Shown here: in pieces, positions 1 through 6,743 of the stretch | How positions within the stretch are numbered: position 1 is the first letter of the stretch | Layout of the letters: each line of letters starts with the position of its first letter | NCBI GenBank assembly: GCA_944393455.1 | Contig: CALYAH010000036.1 | Span: forward strand, 1-17,198 | Direction: 5' to 3' | DNA from: an uncultured Clostridia bacterium | GTDB lineage: Bacteria > Bacillota > Clostridia > TANB77 > CAG-508 | Length of the DNA stretch: 17,198 nt | Position numbers and translations under genes: made by a program | Notes under the pieces: model-generated | The model's database searches: none | What the model was told of the DNA's origin: nothing | The model's input: the letters and a program-made list of their open reading frames with translations, nothing else

Positions 1-447
1 GGTCGAGCAGGTAGAGAAAAGTTACCAGGAAAAGTAGTAATACAAAGCTACAATCCTGAAAATTTTAGTATACAATGTGCAAAAAAACAAAACTATGAAA
101 TGTTTTATGAAACAGAAATTGCCTTAAGAGAACAGTTGAAATATCCGCCATTTTGCGATATAATATTAATTGGATTTAATAGTTTAAATATAGAAGAACT
201 AAAACAAACAAGTAAATTTGTTTATGAATATTTAAATAAAAACTTGGGAGCAGAATTCAAAGTATTTGCACCAATGCCAGCACCAATAGATAAAATTCAA
301 AATAGAATACGTTATAGAATCATTATAAAAGGAAATATGACAGAGCAAGCAAATGAGACTTTAAATAATTGCTTACAAGAAGTTTACAAAAAAGATTTAA
401 AATCAACTAGAATATCAATTGATGTAAATCCTAATAATATGACATAA
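1..447 (+). CDS. priA: Primosomal protein N' (replication restart helicase PriA), C-terminal part
   Basis: The open frame is continuous from base 1, so the gene starts upstream of the window. PriA is the 3'-to-5' DNA helicase that recognises stalled forks and reloads the replicative helicase. The first residues read GRAGRE, the end of superfamily-2 helicase motif VI. They are followed by the family-typical GKVVIQSYNPE stretch and the FYETEIALREQLKYPPF segment that precedes the C-terminal domain. The remaining part is the small C-terminal domain ending in ISIDVNPNNMT, where PriA normally ends (an 'IDVNP' tail is characteristic). def follows after 17 bases with a good ribosome binding site, the common priA-def-fmt arrangement. 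Nothing is odd apart from truncation by the window edge. Confidence 0.95.
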   Translation, partial: GRAGREKLPGKVVIQSYNPENFSIQCAKKQNYEMFYETEIALREQLKYPPFCDIILIGFNSLNIEELKQTSKFVYEYLNKNLGAEFKVFAPMPAPIDKIQNRIRYRIIIKGNMTEQANETLNNCLQEVYKKDLKSTRISIDVNPNNMT

Positions 448-464
448 GAAAGGAGAAATAAACC

Positions 465-944
465 ATGGCAATTAGAAACTTAAGATATGAAGGGGACGAA
501 ATATTAAAAAAGAAATCAAGAGAAGTGGAAGTAATTGATGAAAAAATACAAACTTTAATTGATGATATGATAGAAACAATGCATAAATATAATGGTGTAG
601 GTCTTGCAGCAGTACAAGTTGGAGTATTAAAAAGAATAGTTACAATTGACTTATATGATGACAATGGACCAATTGTCATGATAAATCCAGTAATTATAAA
701 AACAAAAGGAGAACAAGAAGTAGACGAAGGATGCTTAAGCTTTCCGAATCAATTTGCTAAAGTAATAAGACCAGCCGAAGTAATAGCAGAATATACAAAC
801 AGAGAAGGAAAAAGAATGAGAGTAAAAGCAAAAGAACTGCTAGCACAAGCAATATGCCATGAACTTGACCATTTAGAAGGAGAAGTATTTGTTGATAAAA
901 TCATACCTGGTACATTAGAATATGTAGAACCAGAAAAAGAATAA
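465..944 (+). CDS. def: Peptide deformylase
   Basis: This metalloenzyme removes the formyl group from the N-terminal methionine of new proteins at the ribosome. At 159 aa it has the normal length for a type 1 bacterial enzyme. All three family motifs are visible: motif 1 GVGLAAVQ (residues 44-51), motif 2 EGCLS (88-92), and motif 3 HELDH (132-136). C90, H132 and H136 are the expected metal ligands and E133 the catalytic base. Motif 1 has V where most family members have P (GLAAPQ), a small departure beside the active site. The start at ATG 465 is set by an AAGGAG-type site about 10 bases upstream. Its partner fmt, which adds the formyl group, lies 92 bases downstream behind a palindromic repeat. 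Confidence 0.97.
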   Translation: MAIRNLRYEGDEILKKKSREVEVIDEKIQTLIDDMIETMHKYNGVGLAAVQVGVLKRIVTIDLYDDNGPIVMINPVIIKTKGEQEVDEGCLSFPNQFAKVIRPAEVIAEYTNREGKRMRVKAKELLAQAICHELDHLEGEVFVDKIIPGTLEYVEPEKE

Positions 945-945
945 T

Positions 946-1000
946 GTCCAATTGGGGACGTTTCCTTTTGGACATTTTTGTCCATTTTGGGACACATCTT
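946..1000. repeat. Palindromic intergenic repeat of GTCC/GGAC units
   Basis: The def-fmt gap is a small array of complementary GTCC and GGAC blocks. GTCC at 946-949 faces GGAC at 956-959, overlapping the perfect 8-bp palindrome CCAATTGG at 948-955. GGACA 970-974 and TGTCC 979-983 form a perfect hairpin with a TTTT loop. GTCC 980-983 faces GGAC 990-993. The outer arms (TGTCC at 945-949, GGGACA at 989-994) can also pair, enclosing the rest. No open frame crosses it. This looks like a REP-type mobile palindrome rather than a terminator, because no T-run follows the outer stem. The family assignment is an inference. Confidence 0.5.
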
Positions 1001-1036
1001 TATAGTGATTTTTGATTAGAAAATAGGAGGAAAAAG

Positions 1037-1993
1037 ATGAGAATAGTTTTTATGGGGACGCCAGATTTTGCAAAGGAAAGTTTAGAGGCAGTTTATAAAG
1101 CTAAATATGAGATTTTAGCAGTTGTAACTAATCCAGATAGACCAAAAGGTAGAGGGATGAAAATGATGAAGTCTCCTGTTAAGGAATTTGCAGAAGAAAA
1201 AGAATTACCAATCTACCAACCTTTAAAGGTAAAGAAAAATGAGGAATTTATAGAAGAGTTAAAAAAATTAAAACCAGATATTATTTGTGTAGTAGCTTAT
1301 GGAAAAATATTGCCAAAGGAAGTTTTAGAGATACCTAGATTGGGATGTATTAATGTACATGGGTCATTACTTCCTAAATATAGAGGGGCAGCACCAATCC
1401 AATGGGCGGTACTAAATGGAGACAATAAAACTGGAGTTACTACTATGTATATGGATGTAGGAATGGATACTGGAGATATGATTTTGAAGAAAGAAATTGA
1501 AATAGGAGAAGACGAAACGACAGGAGAATTATGGGATAAACTTTCAAAAATGGGTGGAGAACTTTTAGTAGAAACTCTACAAAAAATAGAACAAGGAACT
1601 GCGCCAAGAGAAAAACAAGGTGAAAACTTTACTATGGCTCCAATGTTAAATAAAGAAATGGCAAAAATTGATTGGGATAATAAGACAGCACAAGAGATAA
1701 AAAATTTAGTAAGAGGATTAAACCCAATCATGGGAGCTTATACCTTCTTAAATGGAAAGAAAATTAAATTTTGGAAAGTTGCAATTGCAACAGAAAATGA
1801 AATTGCGGCAGAAGAAATAGAAAGTTTAAAAAATGGAACAGTAATATTATCAGATGAAAGAGATGGATTATTTGTTAAGGCAAAAGATGGAATAATAAAA
1901 GTTTTAGAAATTCAAGGAGAAAATGCTAGAAGAATGCCTATAGGAGACTTTTTAAGAGGGAATAAAATAAATGAGTATGAGGTATTTGAATAA
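1037..1993 (+). CDS. fmt: Methionyl-tRNA formyltransferase
   Basis: The enzyme formylates Met-tRNA(fMet) from 10-formyltetrahydrofolate to make the initiator tRNA. At 318 aa it has the normal length. The N-terminal formyltransferase domain (about 1-200) carries MGTPDFA near the start and the folate-binding and catalytic signature NVHGSLLPKYRGAAPI (from 106). N106, H108 and D144 (in GMDTGD) are at the catalytic positions known from the E. coli enzyme. The C-terminal OB-like domain (about 205-318) binds the tRNA acceptor arm and ends with the typical GDFLRGNKI segment. The start at 1037 follows AGGAGG with good spacing. 10-formyl-THF is the product of the fhs enzyme encoded about 6 kb downstream. 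A terminator follows the gene. Confidence 0.97.
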   Translation: MRIVFMGTPDFAKESLEAVYKAKYEILAVVTNPDRPKGRGMKMMKSPVKEFAEEKELPIYQPLKVKKNEEFIEELKKLKPDIICVVAYGKILPKEVLEIPRLGCINVHGSLLPKYRGAAPIQWAVLNGDNKTGVTTMYMDVGMDTGDMILKKEIEIGEDETTGELWDKLSKMGGELLVETLQKIEQGTAPREKQGENFTMAPMLNKEMAKIDWDNKTAQEIKNLVRGLNPIMGAYTFLNGKKIKFWKVAIATENEIAAEEIESLKNGTVILSDERDGLFVKAKDGIIKVLEIQGENARRMPIGDFLRGNKINEYEVFE

Positions 1994-2032
1994 GAAGGGT
2001 GTTGAGAAGGACCAATATTAAAATAGAATTAT

Positions 2033-2067
2033 AAAAAAATCTCTTTTTAAAAAAGGGATTTTTTTGA
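2033..2067 (+). terminator. Intrinsic terminator after fmt (possibly bidirectional)
   Basis: An AT-rich hairpin with AAAAAATCTCTTTTT and AAAAAGGGATTTTTT arms ends in a T-run. It lies 40 bases after the fmt stop codon and closes the priA-def-fmt cluster. On the minus strand the same hairpin is also followed by a T-run, so it could stop leftward transcripts from the two minus-strand promoters at 2142-2245. Confidence 0.75.
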
Positions 2068-2098
2068 CATAAAATTCAATATATAATTTAATACAAAA

Positions 2099-2128
2099 TT
2101 TTTCATAGAGTTTCGTACTCTACGAAAA
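2099..2128 (+). repeat. Left inverted repeat (candidate inversion site)
   Basis: This 30-bp sequence matches the reverse complement of 2277-2306 at 28 of 30 positions. It is itself nearly palindromic: TAGAGT and ACTCTA pair perfectly around a TTCGT loop, with TTTTC/GAAAA outer arms. The loop differs from its complement, so orientation is unambiguous: the right copy has ACGAA in the loop and is truly inverted. It could be a site-specific recombination site or one of two REP-like palindromes. Confidence 0.7.
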
Positions 2129-2141
2129 TTCTTACATTGAA

Positions 2142-2170
2142 ATTATAACAATAAAGTATAGAAATATCAA
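2142..2170 (-). promoter_or_regulatory. Minus-strand sigma-A-like promoter inside the repeat-bounded segment
   Basis: On the minus strand the sequence reads TTGATA (2170-2165), a 17-base spacer, then a perfect TATAAT (2147-2142). It points left, away from the pilin-like gene and towards the fmt terminator. If the segment 2099-2306 were inverted, this promoter would face the pilin-like gene, with a start near 2270 and a leader of about 60 bases. AT-rich DNA produces chance matches, so this rests on spacing and the perfect -10. Confidence 0.5.
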
Positions 2171-2216
2171 TAGTTAAAAACAATAAAATTATAAAAAATA
2201 ATTTAAAAGTATGATG

Positions 2217-2245
2217 ATTATATTAAAAAAAGAAAACAAGTGTAA
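2217..2245 (-). promoter_or_regulatory. Second minus-strand promoter-like match in the same segment
   Basis: On the minus strand the sequence reads TTACAC (2245-2240), a 17-base spacer, then TATAAT (2222-2217). It has the same leftward orientation as the other match in the segment. The -35 box is weaker than the one at 2165-2170. Confidence 0.4.
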
Positions 2246-2276
2246 TAGTTGAAAAAAAGGAGATAGAGGTTTTTTG

Positions 2277-2306
2277 TTTTTTCGTAGAGTACGAAACTTC
2301 ATGAAA
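2277..2306 (-). repeat. Right inverted repeat (candidate inversion site)
   Basis: This is the inverted partner of 2099-2128 (28/30 identity). It lies in the untranslated leader of the pilin-like gene, about 27 bases before the start codon. In RNA it would form a hairpin (GTTTTTTCGT with ATGAAAAAAC) just upstream of the ribosome binding site. Confidence 0.7.
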
Positions 2307-2332
2307 AAAACAAAGGAAGAGGGGGAAAAAGA

Positions 2333-3481
2333 ATGAAGAGAAAACAAAAAGGAATAACACTAATTGCATTAGTTATTACTATTATTGTACTATTAATCTT
2401 AGCAGGTGTATCGATTGCAACATTAACAGGTCAAAATGGAATTTTAACTCAAGCAACTGTTGCTAAAGAAGAAATGACAAAAGCTAGTGCCGAAGAAAAA
2501 GTAAAAGTAGAAGTGCTAGGAAGTTATGGAGAAGATGGCACAATTGATATGGAAAAGTTAAATGAAAATTTGTTAAATGTGCAAGAATTAACTTATAAAG
2601 GTCAAAAGTTATCTAGTGAAAACAAAATTAGCAAATTACCAGCAACAGTAAATGTTGATGGTTACGATGTATTAATTGTAGCACCAGCAGATGCGGCAGC
2701 AGTGAAAGAAAATGCCACTACTTATTATGGAGCAGAAGTACAAGGATACGAGTGCGCTAGTGAAGGAGTAAATAAGTGGAGAATTTTTTATTCAGATGGA
2801 AATAATATATATCTAATAGCAGATGATTATTTGCATTATGATTATGTGCCAACAACGAAACAAGGACATCAAATGCTAAAATGGCATGATTATAGTTATA
2901 ATTTTACAGGAGTAACTAATGATTATACTGGGATTAGTTCTATAAATGAAAAGGTAAAAATTTGGTTAAGTAAGTTTTTAGAATATGGTTCAAATGCAAC
3001 AAGTAATCAAGAAAGTGCAAAAGCCATAGCATATATGTTAGATATAGATATTTGGAAAGATTATGCAGGAGAAAAAGCAGAATATGCAATAGCAGGTCCA
3101 ACAATAGAAATGTATTGTGAATCATATAAAGATACACATCCAAATAAATATATAGAATATATAGGAGCAACAAATGGATATAAAATAAAATGGAATACAG
3201 ATACGGAGTATGATGTTAAAATAGAGCAATTAGAAGATGGATATAATAATATTTATGTGAAGACAGACACAAGCAAGGCCTATGGTATGTGGACAGCATC
3301 TAGTGGCGAAGGAGGAACAGGAAGTTTAATGTGTATAGGTAAATATGGAGCCCCTGATTCGATAAGTTTTGAATATACAACTCACTACTCAGGGGATCTA
3401 TGGGGATTTCGACCAATTGTTTGTTTGAATCCAGAAGTTATGCTTCAAGAGGTATCAAATGGAGTTTTTTCAATAAATTAA
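2333..3481 (+). CDS. Pilin-like protein with type IV prepilin N-terminus and unknown C-terminal domain
   Basis: A 382-aa secreted or surface protein. The N-terminus MKRKQKG followed by ITLIALVITIIVLLILAGV (8-26) is a class III prepilin leader: a short basic peptide, the glycine cleavage site (G7), then a hydrophobic helix. After cleavage, position +5 is A rather than the E usual in true type IV pilins, so assembly into a pilus is uncertain. The middle (about 45-120) is acidic and helical. The C-terminal half (about 130-382) is rich in Y, W, D and N and ends with GDLWGFRPIVCLNPEV. The GFRP ending recalls the last strand of C-type-lectin or formylglycine-enzyme-like folds, but I do not recognise the domain. 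The gene stands alone between two terminators, and its upstream region may be invertible. Function unknown; surface display or adhesion is an inference. Confidence 0.8.
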   Translation: MKRKQKGITLIALVITIIVLLILAGVSIATLTGQNGILTQATVAKEEMTKASAEEKVKVEVLGSYGEDGTIDMEKLNENLLNVQELTYKGQKLSSENKISKLPATVNVDGYDVLIVAPADAAAVKENATTYYGAEVQGYECASEGVNKWRIFYSDGNNIYLIADDYLHYDYVPTTKQGHQMLKWHDYSYNFTGVTNDYTGISSINEKVKIWLSKFLEYGSNATSNQESAKAIAYMLDIDIWKDYAGEKAEYAIAGPTIEMYCESYKDTHPNKYIEYIGATNGYKIKWNTDTEYDVKIEQLEDGYNNIYVKTDTSKAYGMWTASSGEGGTGSLMCIGKYGAPDSISFEYTTHYSGDLWGFRPIVCLNPEVMLQEVSNGVFSIN

Positions 3482-3495
3482 AAATTATAAACAAC

Positions 3496-3540
3496 AAAAA
3501 TATGATGTGCAATTAATAAAAGCACATCATATTTTTGTTA
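3496..3540 (+). terminator. Intrinsic terminator after the pilin-like gene
   Basis: A perfect 15-bp stem (AAAAATATGATGTGC 3496-3510 with its complement 3522-3536) around an 11-base loop ends in a T-run. It begins 15 bases after the stop codon. The A-run on the left arm would let it work in both directions. Confidence 0.9.
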
Positions 3541-3758
3541 ATTTTTTTCATTTTTGCTCAATCAATTAAAGTTATAAATTACAAATTCAAGCATATAAAA
3601 AAATAATAAAAAAGGATTTTGAGATATAATTTCTTGAATAACTATCTCTCATAATAAAGTCATTTTTATAATATGTATATAATTTGCCCATTCTTTTTAT
3701 TAGATAAACCGCGAATCGTTCAGAACTCAAAGAAATCCTTAAAATTTAATGAAAATAG
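3541..3758. other. Intergenic region with nested complementarity, no gene seen
   Basis: This is the first part of a gene-free stretch of about 360 bases. I see no open frame with a ribosome binding site. AAGGATTT (3612-3619) is complementary to AAATCCTT (3733-3740), and inside it GAGATA (3621-3626) pairs with TATCTC (3643-3648). That could form a folded leader or small RNA, but the pairing is short and the region very AT-rich, so chance is a fair explanation. No known riboswitch is recognisable. Confidence 0.3.
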
Positions 3759-3787
3759 TTGTAAAAAAAGGAAAAAATTGATATACT
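3759..3787 (+). promoter_or_regulatory. Promoter of the gls24-nusB-xse-fhs cluster
   Basis: TTGTAA (3759-3764), a 17-base spacer and TATACT (3782-3787) form a good sigma-A-type promoter about 60 bases before the first gene. The leader contains a small ATCTTT/AAAGAT hairpin and then the AGGAGG ribosome binding site of the first gene. No other terminator or clear promoter was seen until after fhs, so it may serve eight genes. Confidence 0.6.
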
Positions 3788-3845
3788 GATAAAGAATTAT
3801 AAGTATATCTTTTTTTATAAAGATGTATAAAAGGAGGAATTTAAA

Positions 3846-4277
3846 ATGAATGAAGAAAATAAAGAAAACGAAGAAATCGTGGAGTTAGACAATGAAATAA
3901 AAACAGAGAACGATGGGATAAAAATATCAGATGATGTAGTTGCAGTTATTGCAGGAGTAGCAGTATCAGAGGTACCAGGAGTTGCTGGAATGGCAGGAAG
4001 ATTTGCTGGAGGAATTTCAGAAGTACTTAGTGGAAAGAAAAATTTAGCTAAAGGAATTAAAGTAGAAGTAGAAGGAAATGACACCAAAATAGATGTTAAT
4101 ATTATAGTAGAGTATGGTTCAAGAATACCAGATGTTGCATTTGAAATTCAAAACAGAGTAAAAAAAGCAGTAGAAAGTATGACTGGATTAAATGTTGAAG
4201 AAGTAAATGTACATGTTCAAGGTGTTGATACAGACACAGCAAAAGAAGAGACATCAACTGAAAATAGTGAAGAATAA
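3846..4277 (+). CDS. Asp23/Gls24 family envelope stress protein
   Basis: A 143-aa cytoplasmic protein of the Asp23/Gls24 (DUF322) family. An acidic, flexible N-terminus (1-24) is followed by the domain (about 25-127): GIKISDDVVAVIAGVAVSE, the VPGVAGMAGRFAGG turn, a VEVEGNDTKIDVNIIVEYG beta segment and the amphipathic helix around VAFEIQNRVKKAVESMTG. In staphylococci and streptococci Asp23/Gls24 proteins coat the inside of the membrane through the anchor AmaP and respond to envelope stress. The next two genes here encode an AmaP-like protein and a DUF2273 protein, as expected for that complex. Members beside nusB are often called YqhY-type and are linked to fatty-acid or envelope homeostasis. 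Start at 3846 follows AGGAGG. Confidence 0.9.
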   Translation: MNEENKENEEIVELDNEIKTENDGIKISDDVVAVIAGVAVSEVPGVAGMAGRFAGGISEVLSGKKNLAKGIKVEVEGNDTKIDVNIIVEYGSRIPDVAFEIQNRVKKAVESMTGLNVEEVNVHVQGVDTDTAKEETSTENSEE

Positions 4278-4315
4278 TAAAAAAAAATAATAGAAAGAAA
4301 AGGAGAAAGAATGAA

Positions 4316-4867
4316 ATGAAATTTTTAGAAAAAACCACATTAATTATATATTCTACAATTATGTTAGTAATATCAATTGTATTATGTTTGTTAATATTTG
4401 GATGGCTAGATATGGGATTAGTTGGAGAAATGCTTTATAGAATTATAGTAGGAGATACATCAAGTAAATTATTACTTGGATTAAATGTTATATTTATATT
4501 GCTTTCTATTAAATGTATTTTCTTTGATTCATCATCAAAAGAAAATATGAAGGAAAAACAAGGAGTTTTACTAGAGAATGAAAGTGGAAAACTTATGATT
4601 TCTAAAGAAACTATTGAAAATTTAGTAAATTCAGTAGCATTAAACTTCCAAAGTGCAGAAGAAGTAACAACTAGAGTAGAATTAGATAGGGAAAATAATG
4701 TAAAAGTATATATAAATTTAGTAATAAGCTCAGAGGCAATTATAAAAGATTTATCAGCAAATCTTCAAACAAAAATAAAAGAAAAGATAAAAACAGCAAC
4801 AGATTTAGAAGTAAAAGAAGTAAATATTACTGTAAAAAAAGTTGCACCAAAACAAGAACAAGCATAG
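4316..4867 (+). CDS. amaP: AmaP-like membrane anchor of the Asp23/Gls24 protein
   Basis: A 183-aa membrane protein. Two hydrophobic helices (about 8-28 and 50-70) are followed by a cytoplasmic C-terminal region (about 95-177). That region resembles the Asp23 fold itself: an IENLVNSVALN helix, a VKVYINLVISSE strand and an LSANLQTKIKEKIKTATDLEV helix, ending in KEVNITVKKV. This is the architecture of AmaP, which tethers Asp23/Gls24 proteins to the membrane. Position between a gls24-family gene and a DUF2273 gene supports the call. ATG 4316 is chosen because the ATG five bases upstream (4311) runs into a stop after two codons, while AAGGAGA (4300-4306) serves 4316. It ends with TAG. Confidence 0.8.
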   Translation: MKFLEKTTLIIYSTIMLVISIVLCLLIFGWLDMGLVGEMLYRIIVGDTSSKLLLGLNVIFILLSIKCIFFDSSSKENMKEKQGVLLENESGKLMISKETIENLVNSVALNFQSAEEVTTRVELDRENNVKVYINLVISSEAIIKDLSANLQTKIKEKIKTATDLEVKEVNITVKKVAPKQEQA

Positions 4868-4905
4868 CCGATTTTACGAATTTGTGAAGAAAGGAACGTG
4901 ATAGA

Positions 4906-5109
4906 ATGAACGGATTTAAAGACTTTTGGAATCAATATAAAGGTGCTATTATTGGAGTTATTATAGCAATTTTAATACTAATTACAAGATTACATGATTT
5001 GATTCTAGCAATTGTTGTATTATTTTTAGGAGCATTTATAGGAAATTATGTACAACAAAATAAAGAATTTGTAAAAACAAGATTAAAAAATTTTATTGAC
5101 AAAATGTAA
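4906..5109 (+). CDS. Small membrane protein, DUF2273 family
   Basis: A 67-aa protein with two closely spaced hydrophobic helices (about 13-29 and 31-47) separated by a short RLHD turn, and a basic C-terminus (KTRLKNFIDKM). Size, the WNQYKGAIIGVIIAILI start and the neighbourhood match DUF2273, a small membrane protein found almost always beside gls24/amaP genes and thought to be part of that envelope complex. The AAGGAACG site upstream is a moderate ribosome binding site. No catalytic motif. Confidence 0.8.
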   Translation: MNGFKDFWNQYKGAIIGVIIAILILITRLHDLILAIVVLFLGAFIGNYVQQNKEFVKTRLKNFIDKM

Positions 5110-5129
5110 AACAATAGAAGGGGAATAAG

Positions 5130-5531
5130 ATGAACAGAACAAAAATCAGGGAACAAGCATTTAAATTGATTTATAGTTTAGAAATACAAAAAAGAGATGA
5201 CATAGAAGAACAAATAGATCTTTATATTGAAAGTAATGGAATAGTAGATAAAAATGCTATTGAATATATAAAAGATGCAGTTTTAGGAATTGAAAAAAAC
5301 AAAGAAAAAATTTTAGAAAAAATCGAAAAAAATCTAAAATCAGATTGGAAAATCGAAAGAATTTCTAAAATTGATTTAGCAATTTTGAAACTTGCTATTT
5401 ACGAAATAAAATATAAAGAAATACCATTTAAAGTAGTTATTAATGAAGCAGTGGAATTAGCTAAAAAATACGGAGAAGATACTTCTAAAAATTTTGTCAA
5501 TGGAATATTAGCAAGTATTGTAAAAGAATAG
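5130..5531 (+). CDS. nusB: Transcription antitermination factor NusB
   Basis: A 133-aa all-helical RNA-binding protein that with S10 (NusE) binds boxA and keeps RNA polymerase processive on rRNA operons. The family pattern is clear: RTKIREQAFKLIYSLE at the N-terminus, then RISKIDLAILKLAIYEI, IPFKVVINEAVELAKKYGE, and FVNGILASIVKE at the end. Length is normal. The gene starts 20 bases after DUF2273 with an AAGGGG site, and xseA begins 18 bases later. nusB-xseA-xseB is a common Bacillota order. It ends with TAG. Confidence 0.95.
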   Translation: MNRTKIREQAFKLIYSLEIQKRDDIEEQIDLYIESNGIVDKNAIEYIKDAVLGIEKNKEKILEKIEKNLKSDWKIERISKIDLAILKLAIYEIKYKEIPFKVVINEAVELAKKYGEDTSKNFVNGILASIVKE

Positions 5532-5549
5532 AAAAGGAAAAAGTAAAAT

Positions 5550-6743
5550 ATGAAATATGCAAATTTAGCAATCACAGTTTCTGATTTAAATCGATATATT
5601 AAAGATAAAATAGCAGATGATGAATATTTAAATAACATATTAATTAAAGGCGAAATATCTAATTTTAAAAATCATTATACAGGTCATATGTACTTTACGC
5701 TAAAGGATGAAAAATCTTTAATTAAATGCATTATGTTTAAGTCATATGCAACTAAATTAACTTTCATGCCAAAAGATGGTATGAAAGTTATGATTTTGGG
5801 TGGAGTTTCTGTGTTTGAAAGAGATGGTGTATATCAAATTTATGTAAGGGCAATGGAAGAAGATGGACTGGGAGATTTGTATACAAAATATCAAGAATTA
5901 AAAGAAAAATTAGAAAAGCAGGGACTTTTTGATGAAGAACACAAAATGAAGATTCCACAAATGCCAAAAGTAATAGGTGTATTAACATCACAAACAGGGT
6001 CTGTTATAAGAGATATTATTAATGTATCGACAAGAAGAAATCCAAATGTTTATATTAGGTTATTGCCAGTTCCTGTACAAGGAGAGGGAGCAGCAGAAAA
6101 GATAGCATATGGAATTGAATACATGAATAGAAACAAGTTAGCAGATGTACTAATTTTGGCACGTGGAGGAGGATCACTAGAGGACCTATGGCCATTTAAT
6201 GAAGAAATTGTTGCACATAGTATTTATAACTCAGAAATACCAATTATATCAGCAGTCGGACATGAAACAGACTTTACGATAGCTGATTTTGTGGCAGATT
6301 TAAGAGCTCCAACACCATCTGCAGCAGCAGAATTAGCGGTGCCAGATATTTATGAAGTAAAAAGGAAAATAAATACTTACCAAGATAGACTAAGAAGCTC
6401 ATTAATAAAAAAAGTAGAATTAATGAAATTACGTTACGAAAAATGTATGGCAAGTTCAGTATTTAGAGAACCACTAAGAAAAGTAAATGATAATTATCTA
6501 AAAATAGATACATATATCAAACAATTAGAAGGACTTATAAAGACAAAACAAGAAAAAGTAAAAACAAAATATATAAAACAAGTAGCAAAACTGGATGCAT
6601 TAAGTCCATTGAAAACTTTGTATAGAGGATATTCAATAACAGAGAAAAACGGAAAGATTATAAAAAGTAAAGATGAACTAGAAACAGGAGATTGTGTAGA
6701 AATACGATTTGTTGATGGTAGAAAACAAGCAGAAATTAAATGA
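5550..6743 (+). CDS. xseA: Exodeoxyribonuclease VII large subunit
   Basis: The catalytic subunit of exonuclease VII, which degrades single-stranded DNA from both ends and takes part in mismatch repair and lesion processing. It has 397 aa. The N-terminal OB-fold (about 1-105) includes LIKGEISNFKNHYTGHMYFTLKD. The catalytic domain (about 120-330) shows GVLTSQTGSVIRDI, ARGGGSLEDLWPFN, ISAVGHETDFTIADFVAD and RAPTPSAAAELA. A coiled-coil region (about 270-350) binds XseB, followed by LYRGYSI near the C-terminus. The TGA stop (6741-6743) lies at the first base pair of the hairpin element at 6742-6887, so the element's insertion probably reset the 3' end. The C-terminus (GRKQAEIK) still looks complete. 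The small subunit is the next gene. Confidence 0.96.
   Translation: MKYANLAITVSDLNRYIKDKIADDEYLNNILIKGEISNFKNHYTGHMYFTLKDEKSLIKCIMFKSYATKLTFMPKDGMKVMILGGVSVFERDGVYQIYVRAMEEDGLGDLYTKYQELKEKLEKQGLFDEEHKMKIPQMPKVIGVLTSQTGSVIRDIINVSTRRNPNVYIRLLPVPVQGEGAAEKIAYGIEYMNRNKLADVLILARGGGSLEDLWPFNEEIVAHSIYNSEIPIISAVGHETDFTIADFVADLRAPTPSAAAELAVPDIYEVKRKINTYQDRLRSSLIKKVELMKLRYEKCMASSVFREPLRKVNDNYLKIDTYIKQLEGLIKTKQEKVKTKYIKQVAKLDALSPLKTLYRGYSITEKNGKIIKSKDELETGDCVEIRFVDGRKQAEIK

Larger units (their letters stand above)
2068..2332. other. Upstream region of the pilin-like gene, bounded by inverted repeats
   Basis: This stretch has no gene. It holds two copies of one 30-bp repeat in opposite orientation (2099-2128 and 2277-2306), 148 bases of very AT-rich DNA between them, and a short leader with the purine-rich ribosome binding site GAGGGGGA before ATG 2333. 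I found no convincing plus-strand sigma-A promoter. Both good promoter matches (listed separately) are on the minus strand and point away from the downstream gene. Confidence 0.6.

Noticed and set aside
1297..1731. Long open frame antisense to fmt (and similar antisense frames elsewhere)
   Set aside because: It is opposite a strongly conserved gene, has no ribosome binding site and no recognisable protein features.
2333..3481. Diversity-generating retroelement target
   Set aside because: The GFRP ending is suggestive, but no reverse transcriptase, template repeat or accessory gene is in the window, so it is kept only as a remark.
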